A stretch of DNA of 64,000 nucleotides from Paraspadella gotoi (Eukaryota; Chaetognatha): assembly GCA_051294375.1 (NCBI GenBank), contig CM119271.1, positions 10,130,291-10,194,290 of the forward strand, read 5' to 3'. Within the stretch, counting starts at the first letter, position 1, and the number at the start of each line of letters is the position of its first letter. The notes under the pieces were generated by a model. It worked only from the letters and a program-made list of their open reading frames with translations, was not told the origin of the DNA and searched no databases. Positions 1 through 28,794 of the stretch are shown here, in pieces. Position numbers and translations under genes: made by a program.

Positions 1-958
1 AACGCTGGGTGTAGTCCTTCCTAACTCTGTGACAAACTTATTTCCGTGACACAACAAAACGTTCCTGGTTGTAACATTATTTTTTTTTTTAAATCTTTTT
101 CTTTCGCGATGAGATGTAAAATTAGACAAGTTCGTGCCTCCATTGTTTGAAAAAAAAAAACAACAACTTTTCCGATCAAAAATTGGGTTTAGTTTTCAGC
201 CTCTTTTCCTTAGCTTCGCTAATCATTGAATAATTTAATCTTCCGCTTTGGATTCGAACGTCACCACCGACGCCGTTCGCCGTTCTAATGGGCGTGGCCC
301 TCGGTCTCTGGTGAAGTTGACCTACGCTCGGCGCTAATCTCGTCGTCGGGCGAATCTCACGCTGTTCATTTATTTGTTGCTGTGAATCAGCGTTTTTTCT
401 TTTCGAAATTGAAATTAGCTGGAGACAAATGTGTGGTTCGTAGAGACTCGGAGAGGGGGGGGGGAGAAATTGGGTCACAGAAAATATTATAAATATTAAC
501 GAAAGACTTCCTCGTTTAGTGGTTAATATTTGAAAAACCAAATGTCTTGAACATGATTTTTGTTTTACTAAAGAGTCGAATGTCGTTAGGCGTCGCGACT
601 CGACGTCTCGTTGTTAAAAAAAAAAACAAAAAAACAAAACGACATCGAAATCATGTTTCCATGTGAACATCCTGCTTTTTCGTCTTTTGTTCTTAAGAAT
701 ATGTAGCGTTTTTTTTTTCGCGATCACTTGCGGAAATTTTGGCTCAAATTGACGATTTTCATGGATTGTTTCAATGATTTCCTCTTTTTCACGTGCACAC
801 ATACACACACCGACTTTATGGCAACCGACTCGAAGTTCTGCGACCAAAAAGAAAAAAAAAAAGAAAAGAAAAGACTTTGAATCGAAAACAAAACGACTTC
901 CCGAATTCCGCAGACTTTTCGCGAGCGTCGTCGGGACGATTTCGCCGCGAGGGAGGGT

Positions 959-1026
<68 letters not shown>

Positions 1027-1235
1027 CGTCCGTCCCGCCGACCGCTTCTAGACGCGACGACACGAAAATAAACAAAAGGGAATCGCGTCGTTTTTGTGAT
1101 TCCGTCGGACGATCGATCGAATCCCGATCCCGATCCGTCCACACACAAAAAAAAAATGGACACGCCCTCGTTTTGGGACGCGTACACACACACTAAAAAA
1201 GTAAGATGGATCACATAATTAATTGTGAATGGACG
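1..1235. other. Downstream or 3' UTR region of the channel gene
   Basis: No convincing coding sequence. It contains a (GA)n run at 960-1023 and poly-A/T strings. Reading frames that cross the GA run (Arg-Glu or Leu-Ser repeats) are simple-sequence artefacts. Confidence 0.5.
369..374 (-). promoter_or_regulatory. Candidate polyadenylation signal AATAAA
   Basis: AATAAA on the minus strand, about 860 bases past the TGA at 1236; it would give a 3' UTR of roughly 0.9 kb. Single motif only. Confidence 0.3.
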
Positions 1236-2924
1236 TCAAATGGGATCCTCGGCGCTCAACGGCGCCGGCAATAATAATAATTCTTCATCGTCGCCGCTCG
1301 GTCGTCGATCCTCTTCCGCGGCGTCGTTTTCCATCGTCCTTCCCTCGACGGCGTCATCAGGGACGCCATCGCCGGGCGACGCGGCACGCTCGCCCTCGAA
1401 GGAGAGCGTGGGCGAAGACGCCGTCAATGTTTCCACGGTGTCCTGAGACTTGAGACGAAGGTTGTCTTCGACGCCGACGGATGACGCCGTCGTCGTTGTG
1501 GGCGTGGCGGCGTCGAAAAGGTTGATGAGATCGTCAGAGGGCGCCGCTACGTTGGCTGTGGCGTCGACCGCTTCGTCGATGTGGATCCGTGGACCGAGTT
1601 CGCCGCCGCCTGCGCCGCCGCCGCCCGCGTGCGGATCCCAAAACGGGTCGAGGGAAGAAAAGTCCTGCTGCCCGGAGCTGCAGCTGCTGAGATCGAGACT
1701 TTCGCTGCTCTCCACCGGAATCTCCTCCGCGGCGACGCTGCTGTCGTCTTCCGGAAACGGCTGCTGCCGTTGCGGCTGCGACGTCGCCCGCTTGGCGTCG
1801 CGGGTCTGACGCCGCTTTCCGACTAGCGCGTCGTCCTGCGGTGGCGTAGGAGGCACGTTCGGTTCGGCGGGGCACTTGCGGCCCTGAGGGTCAGCGCGCG
1901 GTTCGATCTCTTCCGGAGTGGAGAGGCTGTCGGATGCTTCCGGCGTCGACGAGAGAATCGAGGTGATCTTCTTGACTTCGGCGTCGCATTCCGCCTCCTC
2001 CACGGCGCCCCAACTCTCCGAATTATCGGCGTCTGTCGGTGGCGACGCCGGCGTCAGTGGCGGGGAGAGAACGGCGTCGTTTGACGCGGCGGCGACGTGA
2101 GTCGAATCCGCCGATTTAGTCGACGGCAAGATCAACGGCGGAGGCGGCGCGCTTTTGGAGACGGCGCCGGCGCCGAATTCCGCGCAGCGAATACCGTCGG
2201 TGGACGCCGAGGACGTCGCCGGTTTGGACGTAGGCTCAGCGGCGCCGAGTAGCGCCTCCTCGTAAGATGGCGGCGCCGTCGACGCTTCTTGCTCCGGACT
2301 GTAGAGAGATTTGTCGTAAGATTTCTCTGTCGGGCTGTACGCCGGCGGGCTGCAGAGAGGCGGCGCTGGTGCTCCTGCCGCTGCTTCCCCTTCCCTCGGA
2401 GATGCGACGCTGTCTCTCTCCTCCAGCTGACGACCTTCTAGTCTCAATCTCTTCGACGCAGCCGCCGCAGCCGCCGCAGGGCGTCGCCGCCGACACCGGC
2501 CGCTCCTCACGTCCGGCTCCGACCGAAACAGGAACGGCGACGACGAGGAGGACGACGATGACGACGACGAATCGGCGGCGTCGCCGGCCCGGCGTCGTCG
2601 CTTGTAGCGGCGTCGCGGGCGTCGACCGGCGTCGTAAAGTCCTGGCGACGCGAAGAGGCCGAAGGCGTCGATGGACGGAAGACTCGTCTGGCTCGGGTAG
2701 GCGGCGGCGCCGGGACCCGTCAGGCCCGGGCCGGCGGCGCGGCAGAGCCGGATCGGCGGCGAAGGGGCGTGCCGCTCGGGCTGGCGTCCTCGGTGACGAT
2801 GGCCGGGATCGGGACTTGGCGGCGAAGAGGCGGGCGGCGGTTGGAGAACGCGGCGGAGCGCTGCGTGTGTGGCGGAGGCGGTCACGCGGAGGCGGTGGGA
2901 GGGGGGTGGCGGAATCGGGATCGT
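1236..2924 (-). CDS. Probable last exon of the T-type channel tail (low-complexity, PY motif)
   Basis: A GC-rich block with acceptor CCCCCCGCAG at 2925 and an open frame of more than 550 codons ending in TGA at 1236. It is rich in Ser, Pro, Ala, Glu and Arg, has a poly-Ser run after GDAAD, a poly-Ala run, and a PPSYEEALL string (a PPxY motif of the kind bound by WW domains of Nedd4-type ligases). Position and strand make it the likely end of the channel tail. One conflict: the preceding exon ends in phase 1, whereas the long frame needs phase 0 at this acceptor. The phase-compatible frame (DPDSATPLPPPPRDRLRHTR) stays open to 2236. Either one small indel in the G/C-rich part of 2700-2920 or a missed exon would reconcile them. 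It could instead be a separate gene. Confidence 0.55.
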   Translation of the reverse strand, partial: TIPIPPPPSHRLRVTASATHAALRRVLQPPPASSPPSPDPGHRHRGRQPERHAPSPPIRLCRAAGPGLTGPGAAAYPSQTSLPSIDAFGLFASPGLYDAGRRPRRRYKRRRRAGDAADSSSSSSSSSSSPFLFRSEPDVRSGRCRRRRPAAAAAAASKRLRLEGRQLEERDSVASPREGEAAAGAPAPPLCSPPAYSPTEKSYDKSLYSPEQEASTAPPSYEEALLGAAEPTSKPATSSASTDGIRCAEFGAGAVSKSAPPPPLILPSTKSADSTHVAAASNDAVLSPPLTPASPPTDADNSESWGAVEEAECDAEVKKITSILSSTPEASDSLSTPEEIEPRADPQGRKCPAEPNVPPTPPQDDALVGKRRQTRDAKRATSQPQRQQPFPEDDSSVAAEEIPVESSESLDLSSCSSGQQDFSSLDPFWDPHAGGGGAGGGELGPRIHIDEAVDATANVAAPSDDLINLFDAATPTTTTASSVGVEDNLRLKSQDTVETLTASSPTLSFEGERAASPGDGVPDDAVEGRTMENDAAEEDRRPSGDDEELLLLPAPLSAEDPI

Positions 2925-4171
2925 CTGCGGGGGGGGGTGAGGGGATGAGGGGTTTGGAGAGGTGAACAACAAATCGTTTCGTCAAAACAAAAAACAAAAA
3001 CAACAACAACAAAAAAACTGCGACCGCGGGCGCAATAGATTAAAAAAAAAATTCAAGAACAATATTTAATTAAATAATTAAATGAAGACACAAATAACAA
3101 GTTTGAGGCACACAATGTCGGAATTGCCTACGATAATTAGATTAATTAATTGATATAATTTTAATTAATAGATAATTAATTAATTAATAGATTAATATTA
3201 TTTAATTAATAGATTATTATAATTTTATATTCAGCGTTCGTCCTATCATACGATGTCCTTAAATTGAGTCATGGCAGTTAATTAAATGTTTTGTTACTTT
3301 TATCAAAACAAACAATATCCTCTATTTCGAGCCAGGCGGGCAAAGCCCGTCCTGTCTAGATTTTTTTTCGGTTTAGCTTTCGGTCTCGTTTTTTGCATCA
3401 TGGCTTTCTGAAAGTTGTTGATATCATAGGGAGGTTGAAATTTTCATATATGGCTTCTATCATCAAGATCTTTAAATTCTCATGTTTCATATCAATTTGG
3501 TATTTGTTTTGTTTTATTTTACAAAACAAAAACGTTTTAATTATATGTCGCTCTCTCTCTCTCTCTTTTTCTCGTCACTGTTCTTCTAAAAACGAAACGT
3601 CCATATCAAGTCGCGCTCCCGTGCCAGCGTCTGGATCAGTTATCTTATTCATCCTCTCTCTCTCTCTCTCTCTTCTCTTTTTTTTCTTTTTTTTACAAAA
3701 AAGTTTTTTTAGATATACATGTGGGTTCACTAATGTGTAAAAAACGATTGCCGCGAGACAGGCGCGCGAACCCGGTGGTCTTTGGGTGAAGAGAATAGCT
3801 CACGCTTACGTGCGGCGCCATAATATACTGCTACTTTAAGGCGGCTAGGTCGCTTGGTAGAGCTTCTCTCTCTCTCTCTCTTCTTAATTATTATTATATG
3901 CGCCTTTCTCGTTTATAATATATCTTGCAGCGGCGCTGTCTCTCGTCTCTCTCTCTTTTTCTCTCTCTCTCTCTGTCTCTCTGTCTCTCTTGTCTAGTTG
4001 TCGTTCTGTCCCTACTGTCCGTATCTTTTGCCGTGATCGTGTTTGTTTTTGAAAAATTTGATTATTTTTTTCTTCTAAAAACTTTTTATTTTTGCCATTT
4101 GATTCCGCGCTTTTTTTTCAATTAGCAAATCCATATTTTCATCCGAATTTTCGTGATTTATTCTCTTTCTT

Positions 4172-4210
<39 letters not shown>

Positions 4211-4689
4211 TTTCACTCATACACGCATTTGTTTGTTTTATTGACTATCATCGCATCAATGATGACATCATCGCATCATGAATGACAATCATCGCATCAA
4301 TGAATGACTATCATTCACAGCAGTGAATGACTATCATCGCTCAATAATTGTAGTATATCATGAATCAATTATCTAATCCTATTAATCAATAAATTACTAT
4401 TACATCAACAATGTATTACCTAATCAATTACTAGTACATCACAAATTCGTTATCGCATGGATTCATTCGTTTTTTTCCGGTTTTTTTCATTAATTTTCTA
4501 TGATAGTGGGCTCTGGCTCGATCTTGAGTCTTTAAGATTTTTTTATTTTTATGTCTCCTTCTCTCTCTCTCTCTCACTCTCTCTCTTTCTCTCTCTCTCT
4601 CACTCTCTCTTTCTCTCTCTCTCTCTCTTTTTATGCAATAGCGACGATCCTTATGCTTTTTAAGATTTTTTTTAACTTTGCATCATTTT

Positions 4690-5655
4690 TTCAACTTGCA
4701 TAATTTTTTCAACTTGCATTCCGTTCAAAACTTATATCTATGCTTCTTCACTCACTTTCTACCGGCTCACAAAATTTCATTCTCAATCTATCATGGGTTA
4801 AAATAATAAAAAGATTCAATGTAAATGTTGACTTCATGATTTTTTTCATTTAAACTCATTCCACTGTACGTTTCCACTGAAACTTTATATCAAGCTTCGT
4901 CAGTACGTTTTCCTACCACACACACAAAATTTCAACGTCAATCTATCCATCATTATGATTAATAGGAAGTATTTATTGTGTTAAAATAAGTAAAAAGATT
5001 TTAGTAAATTCCGACTATGTTTTTTCCATTTAAACTAATTTCCACTCACACGATTCCATCGAAATTTTATATCCAGCTTTATCACACACTTTCCTACCCA
5101 CACACAAAATTTATATTCCAATCCAACCAGCCAATCACGAGTTATTGGAGCTTTTTGCTAAGATGGGACGGTATGCGACGGATTGATTGACTAATTATTA
5201 ATTATTGATTAAATTTAATTTACTTAATTGATGTAATTAACTGATTAATTATTTGATTTATTAATACATCCTGCAGATACATTTAATAGTAAAAGGAAAA
5301 AGAAGCATAATCAATTAGTAAAAACAGTGTTTTTGTGTTTTTTTCCCATTTAACTCATTTCCACTTCTAAACTATTCCATCGAAACTTGATTTCCTGTTC
5401 AATCACACACTTTCCTACCCACATACAAAAATTCCAGGTCATCAGCCCATCCACTCATGAGCAATTGGTGTTCAAATAGTGAATATATTTTTTTGTTTTT
5501 TCCATTTAAACGTCATTCCACTCGGACGATCCATTCGCAAACTTAGATATCCAAGGCTCAATCACACACTTGACCTATCCAACACAAAATTTCATTTAAA
5601 TCCATCCATCCAATCACAGAGTTATTGGTGTTTTTTGCTAAGTGGACGGACGGAC
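4690..5655. repeat. Diverged tandem repeat, about five units
   Basis: Repeated order of motifs: CCATTTAAACTCATTCCAC, then ATCGAAACTTTATATC, then TCACACACTTTCCTACCCA, then CACAAAATTTC, then CCATCCAATCACGAGTTATT. Units start near 4690, 4845, 5020, 5340 and 5495 with uneven spacing. The last unit runs into the GGAC tract. Confidence 0.7.
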
Positions 5656-5700
5656 GGACGACGGGACGGACGACGGACGGACAGACGGACGGACGGACAT
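5641..5700. repeat. (GGAC)n microsatellite
   Basis: Imperfect GGAC/GGACA repeats on the plus strand. Similar GGAC-type tracts recur near 45020-45070 and 47193-47230. Confidence 0.85.
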
Positions 5701-5967
5701 CATTTTTTTGCATGAATTTATCATAATTCGATGTTTCTGACATGATATAAGAGTGTGCCCGACAATATGAGTGGGCGGACCGACGGGACCGAAAGGTTGA
5801 GTTAATAAAAAGTGAGTTATAGAGTCGGGATCTGCTTGATAAGCAGATCCGACTAAAAACAAAAACCATTTAAACAATGACAAAAATCAACAAAAATTAT
5901 AAAAATAACAATACAAAAAAACCAGGAAAAACAAAGTAAAAAAGACAAAGCAAAACAACAACAGTAA

Positions 5968-6001
<34 letters not shown>

Positions 6002-6125
6002 ACGAAAACTGCAACAACAAAAACTATACCAAACAGAATCGCCATAAAAGAACAACAAAAACAAAACAACGGCCGGCAGCGGCAGCGGCTGCGACGGCAG
6101 CGCAGCCCTTCAATCCTTCCCTCAC

Positions 6126-23344
<17,219 letters not shown>

Positions 23345-23686
23345 CTGGGGGGAGGGGATAGGAGAAATGTTGAGGGAGAGGAATTGATTAATGATAAGTT
23401 TGGATTTGTTTTCTTTAAAACATCCACTTTACGAATCGATTCGTACCCAAATAAATAAGAAATTCGGGGTCTACAACTTTCGAGATAGAATTTTTAATGA
23501 AAATGGACCTACTGATTTAGGGGGTTTACAATTTAAGATTTAAGAATGGCGGATGTCATTGACTTATGAAAGTCGTCGTCGTCGTCGTCGTCGTGATTCC
23601 ACGCCCTCAGCAGTTGCTCCACAGTTCACAGCTGCAGACACGTCGGAAGTTAGGGGCGGATTTAGGGGTGGAGGGAGTGAATGTTT

Positions 23687-23694
<8 letters not shown>

Positions 23695-23765
<71 letters not shown>

Positions 23766-23877
23766 GAGAGAGAGAGAGTGTCGATTCGCTAAAGGCTGTC
23801 TATCGACTTCATCGTCGTCATCATCATCTTCGCTAGAACCGATACGAGGGAATGAAATTAAAGAAACCGATGGAGAA

Positions 23878-23935
<58 letters not shown>

Positions 23936-23937
23936 GG
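23695..23937. repeat. (GA)n microsatellites
   Basis: GA runs at about 23690-23780 and 23878-23937, separated by a GTC/GAC-rich piece (23811-23870) that is matched at 28000-28065. Confidence 0.9.
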
Positions 23938-26110
23938 AGTCATATACTCAGCTCTCCCGAACGCGCCGTAGGACCGGAGCGGCGGTGCGCGGCTTCCGAT
24001 CGACTCACTTCTCCTTCCGGGGTGCTTTCTTCGCTTCGGATTCGGGCCAGATTTTCTCTCTCTCGATGGTGAGTCGGGCTTCTCACCGGTCGTAATCCGA
24101 GCGGATCGGGGCCGTGATTATATATCTCTCTCTCTTTCTCTCTCTTCTCTCTCTCTCTCTCCTCTCTCTCTCCTCTCTTCTTACTCTCTCTTGCCTCTTG
24201 CCTGTCTCTCTCTCTTTCTATCTTTTGTTTTCTTTTAATGTTTATTTTTTGCATTCCCTCTCTCTTTTTAATTTCTCATCAAATTTATATAATTAAACTT
24301 GAATAATTATTTTTTTAAATAACTAATATTGTGATAATATTTTAGTTATTCATTTTTTTGACTCTCATGGTAATCAAAGAAAAACCACACTAACTTTAAT
24401 AACGACTTCTCTTTTAGGATTAGCAGGTATTCAGTATTTCAACGAATTATAAAATAATAATAATAATAAATAAATTGTTGTAAAAAATAAGGCTTCTTGC
24501 AAATAATCACCAATGAAAACAAACAAGAAAAAACAAAATTTAAATCCAAGCTGAATCCAAATACAACAATATATTTCTAAATTTAGGAAAAAAACAATAA
24601 AAAAACAACAAAAATTTTAACATTTTGTTAAAAAAGAATCCTTTTTATTAATTTGAAAAGTTAAAAAGTAACTAGGAATTAAAAAAATATGAAGGTCGAT
24701 ACCACTTAGTAGATGCTGGACAATAGGCTTGCATTGCAGACTATGTTTTTTTTAAATTTAAACCTAAGTTTTAATTGATTGTTGAATTTGTGAAATATAA
24801 AGGTAAAGAAATCATAAGTTGATTGCTCAAATTCAAAGACCTTATGGGGCCCGAGAAAGATTAATACTAAAGAAATTTAGAACTGAGTTGAAAATTTTGA
24901 TAATGTCAGATATGCACATGCGGGTTTCAAAATGAAGCCAACAACTTAAGTTCTCTATGGTAAAGGTTACTCAGAGATATTCTCCAATATCTCCAAATAC
25001 AAACAAGAAAAATTAACTGTATTTATTAACTTGTTCAGTATAAATGGATTAATTAATTAAAGTAGTAGTAGTAAGTAGTAGCTTAGGATCTAGACAAAAA
25101 CGTTTTTGCACGGGCCCTTTTTTTTTCAACTTTGCTACACTCCTGGTATAAGCTTAAAAGGCGCCTCTCAAACAGTTATGGCACTAAGGAAGCTTTACAA
25201 ATGAGACAAACACAACCTTAAAAAATGCTGCAAGACTTTTTTGGAAAATTTTATATTTAGTCAATCAACATTAAATTAAATTAATGGGAGGAATTTAAAT
25301 CTGCTTTCAAAAAATAAGAAAAAAATATTTTTAAAATTTTTGACATTTACTATTCTATAAATATGCGGGCTCTGCGAAAAATTTTAAAAATTAAAAACAT
25401 TATTTAAAAATATTCACAGCTGCAAGCGTCGATTTTAATTCTTACTTGCATTTTTAAAAATTTTTTTCTACTCTTTACTCTTCATAGTCCTCGCCGTAAC
25501 AAAAATGCAAATATATATATTCATCTCATTATGCGATCATTTTTATCTTTATCATATTTTTCAACTGTTTTTCAGCATATTTAATCCATTATTGTAGATA
25601 TCTTTTTATTAATATTATTATTTTAACCTCAAAATCTTAATATTAAAAAATTGTTGCTAAATTTTTATTAATATTTTTTTTCCTTCTTTTTTATTCTTTC
25701 TTAATCTCGTTTTTTCTTTCTTTCTTTTTTTTTTCTTTTCTTTTTTTTTTCGACAACGTTGAAATGGCACCCGTACAATAATGTGATATTTCAAAAGGCC
25801 TTATCTCTTTAAAAAGAGACTCCACGGATCCGCTGCGAAAACCCAATGATCGATTCCGCTCTGAGGCAGAGGAGAAGAGCCTCGGCGGTGACGAGGGATA
25901 AAGAGAGAGAGAAAAGAGTAAGTTTCGCTTGCTGCACTCCGATCGGATCGACTCTGCCGTCGCGCGGATCCGGGAGATAAGGAGAAGGAAGAGGAAGGAG
26001 AGTAGAAGAGGCCGAGCGAAGTAAGCTCGAAGGCAGGGATAGCCGCTCGGCCGCCGCGCGGCTGCTCCCGGAGGCTGCGCTGATTACGAGGCTTTTCTGA
26101 GTTATAGCCA
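23938..26110. other. 2.2-kb segment present only in the left arm
   Basis: It is bounded on both sides by GA runs; in the right arm those runs are fused into one CT run at 27898-27982. It is mostly AT-rich noncoding DNA, with two GC-rich blocks at 23940-24110 and 25830-26110. On the minus strand the first block has a good donor (GTGAGT after position 24009) but no clear acceptor, so neither block is called an exon. Confidence 0.6.
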
Positions 26111-26941
26111 TGAGAGAGAGAGAGAGAGATTTGCAGAGCAGAGGCGGGGTAATGATAGGTTTCAACGTTCAAGGGTTAGAAAATGACCAATTGACCAATG
26201 TTCATGATTCGTGATGTTATGTGATGTATATTATGTGATCGACCGCGAGCTGAGAAGAAAGGACCGGATCGGATCTTCAAAATTGAGAGAGAGCAGAGAG
26301 ACGAGAGAGACGAGAGAGAGAGAGAGAGAAGCACGAGATGATCGAGAGAGAGAGAGAGGAGACGAGAGAGAGAGATAGGGAAAGAGGAAGAAAGAAAGTG
26401 AAACGAAAGGCGAAAAGAAAAAGAAAGAACGCAAAGAGAGAAAGATTAAAAAGAGACATAAAAGTGATCATGCGAAAACTAAAGTTTTATTGTTGGTAAC
26501 ATATTTTCTGTTAGAGTTTTAATTCCTCTCCGGTAATTGAAAACATTGAAATATTATCTCAAACGAAAGAAGATCTAGCTTACCGCCAGAGGGGGTTTTT
26601 TAATTTTTTTTCCAAAAAAAAAAAAAAAAAAAAAAGACTGTAGTGACTGTCGTACCCGAATCGTTTCAGCCAACTTATTATATTTACCCCGCCTTTTGTT
26701 GGTTATTTTCCATGTTACGCCTAATTCATCACAATTTAAATTACTGTAATTTCAACCGATCGATAAATATCTTTAAAAAAAAAAAATTCCATGGGCAATC
26801 GCGTCAAATAAACATCGAATCGATCACTGAAAGAAATCAAATATCGACACGACAGCAAGAAAAAAAAACAATAATAAAAAACCAAAACAATAACAATAAG
26901 AACGGCCGCTGCGGCAGCGGCAGCGGCGGCAGCAGCCTCAC

Positions 26942-26992
26942 GGAGCGTTTGCCGGATTCCTCTTCCTCCTCCTCGTCGTCGAGGTCGACCTT
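26942..26992 (-). CDS. Truncated copy of the II-III linker exon (left arm)
   Basis: It encodes DLDDEEEEEESGKRS and then the donor GTGAGG, but its 5' half is lost at the palindrome axis. Confidence 0.55.
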
Positions 26993-27018
26993 TGCCCCCC
27001 CCCCACCTCTCCCCCTAG

Positions 27019-27134
27019 TGGACCACTTGCGCGACGTTGCCTCCGGCCGAGTGCAAGCTCGCCCAGTTCGACTACGGATCCGAAACTTCGACCTCGACGA
27101 CGAGGAGGAGGAAGAGGAATCCGGCAAACGCTCC
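27019..27134 (+). CDS. T-type channel exon: end of the II-III linker (spans the palindrome axis)
   Basis: A strong acceptor (C-rich tract, then CCTCTCCCCCTAG) and donor GTGAGG bound 116 nt. It reads VASGRVQARPVRLRIRNFDL, then DDEEEEEESGKRS, ending in phase 0 as the next exon (pre-S1 of domain III) requires. Its 5' half lies in the palindrome spacer and exists only here; its 3' half is repeated on the minus strand at 26992-26942. An acidic run before the domain III lead-in also occurs in vertebrate Cav3 channels. Confidence 0.6.
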
Positions 27135-27681
27135 GTGAGGCTTGCTGCCGCCGCTGCCGCTGCCGCAGCGGCCGTTCTTATTGTTATTGTTTTGGTTTTT
27201 TTTTATTATTGTTTTTTTTTTTTCTTGCTGTCGTGCGATATTTGATTTCTTTCAGTGATCATTCGATGTTTATTTACGCGATTGCCATGGAATTTTTTTT
27301 TTTAAAGATATTTATCGATCGTTGAAATTACAGTAATTTTAATTGTGATGAATTAGGCGTATACATGAAAATAACCAACAAAAGGCGGGGTAAATTATAA
27401 TAAGTTGGCTGAAACGATTCGGGTACGACAGTCCACTACAGTCTTTTTTTTTTTTTTTTTTTTTTTGGAAAAAAAATTAAACCCCCTTGGCGTTAGCTAG
27501 ATCTTCTTTCGTTTGAGATAATATTTCAATGTTTCATTACCGAGAGGAATTAAAACTCTACAGAATATGTTACCAAACATAAACTTTAGTTTCGCAATGA
27601 TCACTTTTAATGTTCTTTTTATCTTTCTCTCTTTGCGTTCTTTCTTTTCTTTCCTTTCACTTTCTTTCTCCTTTTTTTACC

Positions 27682-27754
<73 letters not shown>

Positions 27755-27905
27755 TAAATCCGATCGGCCTTTCTTCTCACTCGCGGTCGATCACATTAAT
27801 TATAACAATCAATAACATCACGAATCATGAACATTGGTCAATTGGTCATTTTCTACCCTTGACGTTGAACCTATCATTACCCCGCCTCTCTCTCAATCTA
27901 TCTCT

Positions 27906-27985
<80 letters not shown>

Positions 27986-28091
27986 CTCGGTTTTTCTTTA
28001 ATTTCATCCCTCGTATCGGTTCTACGAAGATGATGATGACGACGATGAAGTCGATAGACAGCCTTTAGCGAATCGACACTCTCTCTCTCTC

Positions 28092-28182
<91 letters not shown>

Positions 28183-28725
28183 ACATTCACTCCTCCACCC
28201 CTAAATCCGCCCCTATCTTCCGACGGTCTGCAGCTGTGAACTGTGGAGCAACTGCTGAGGGCGTGAACCACGACGACGACGACGACGACGACGACGGACG
28301 ACTTTCATAAGTCAATGACCATCCGCCATTCTTAAATCTTAAATTGTAAACCCCCTAAATTCAGTAGGTCCATTTTCATTAAAAAATTCTATCTCGAAAT
28401 TGTAGACCCCGAATTTCTTATTTTATTTGGGTACGAATCGATTCGTAAGTGGATGTTTAAAGAAAACAAAATCCAAAACTTATCATTAATCAATTCCTCT
28501 CCCTCAACATTTCTCCTATCCCTCCCCCCAGATATTTCGACTGCCAGACTGTGCTCATGAGCGGAGAAACTGGATTATTCTTCCTCATTCCGCCTGAAAA
28601 CATGTGAGGTAAGTTTACGACGGGTAAGTTTAGAAATTAGATTATTTTTGCGACATTTAGACGAGGTTTAAGTAGTTTTGAATGAGAGATGATCAATTTT
28701 TTGATATTCTCTCTCTCTCTCTCTA

Positions 28726-28794
<69 letters not shown>

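Larger units (their letters stand above)
2925..6125. other. Intron between tail exons, repeat-filled
   Basis: AT-rich, with (CT)n runs at about 3660-3680, 3865-3882, 3944-3990, 4165-4210 and 4560-4632, a diverged tandem repeat at 4690-5655, GGAC repeats at 5641-5700 and a poly-A run at 5970-5998. No coding exon was found. Confidence 0.6.
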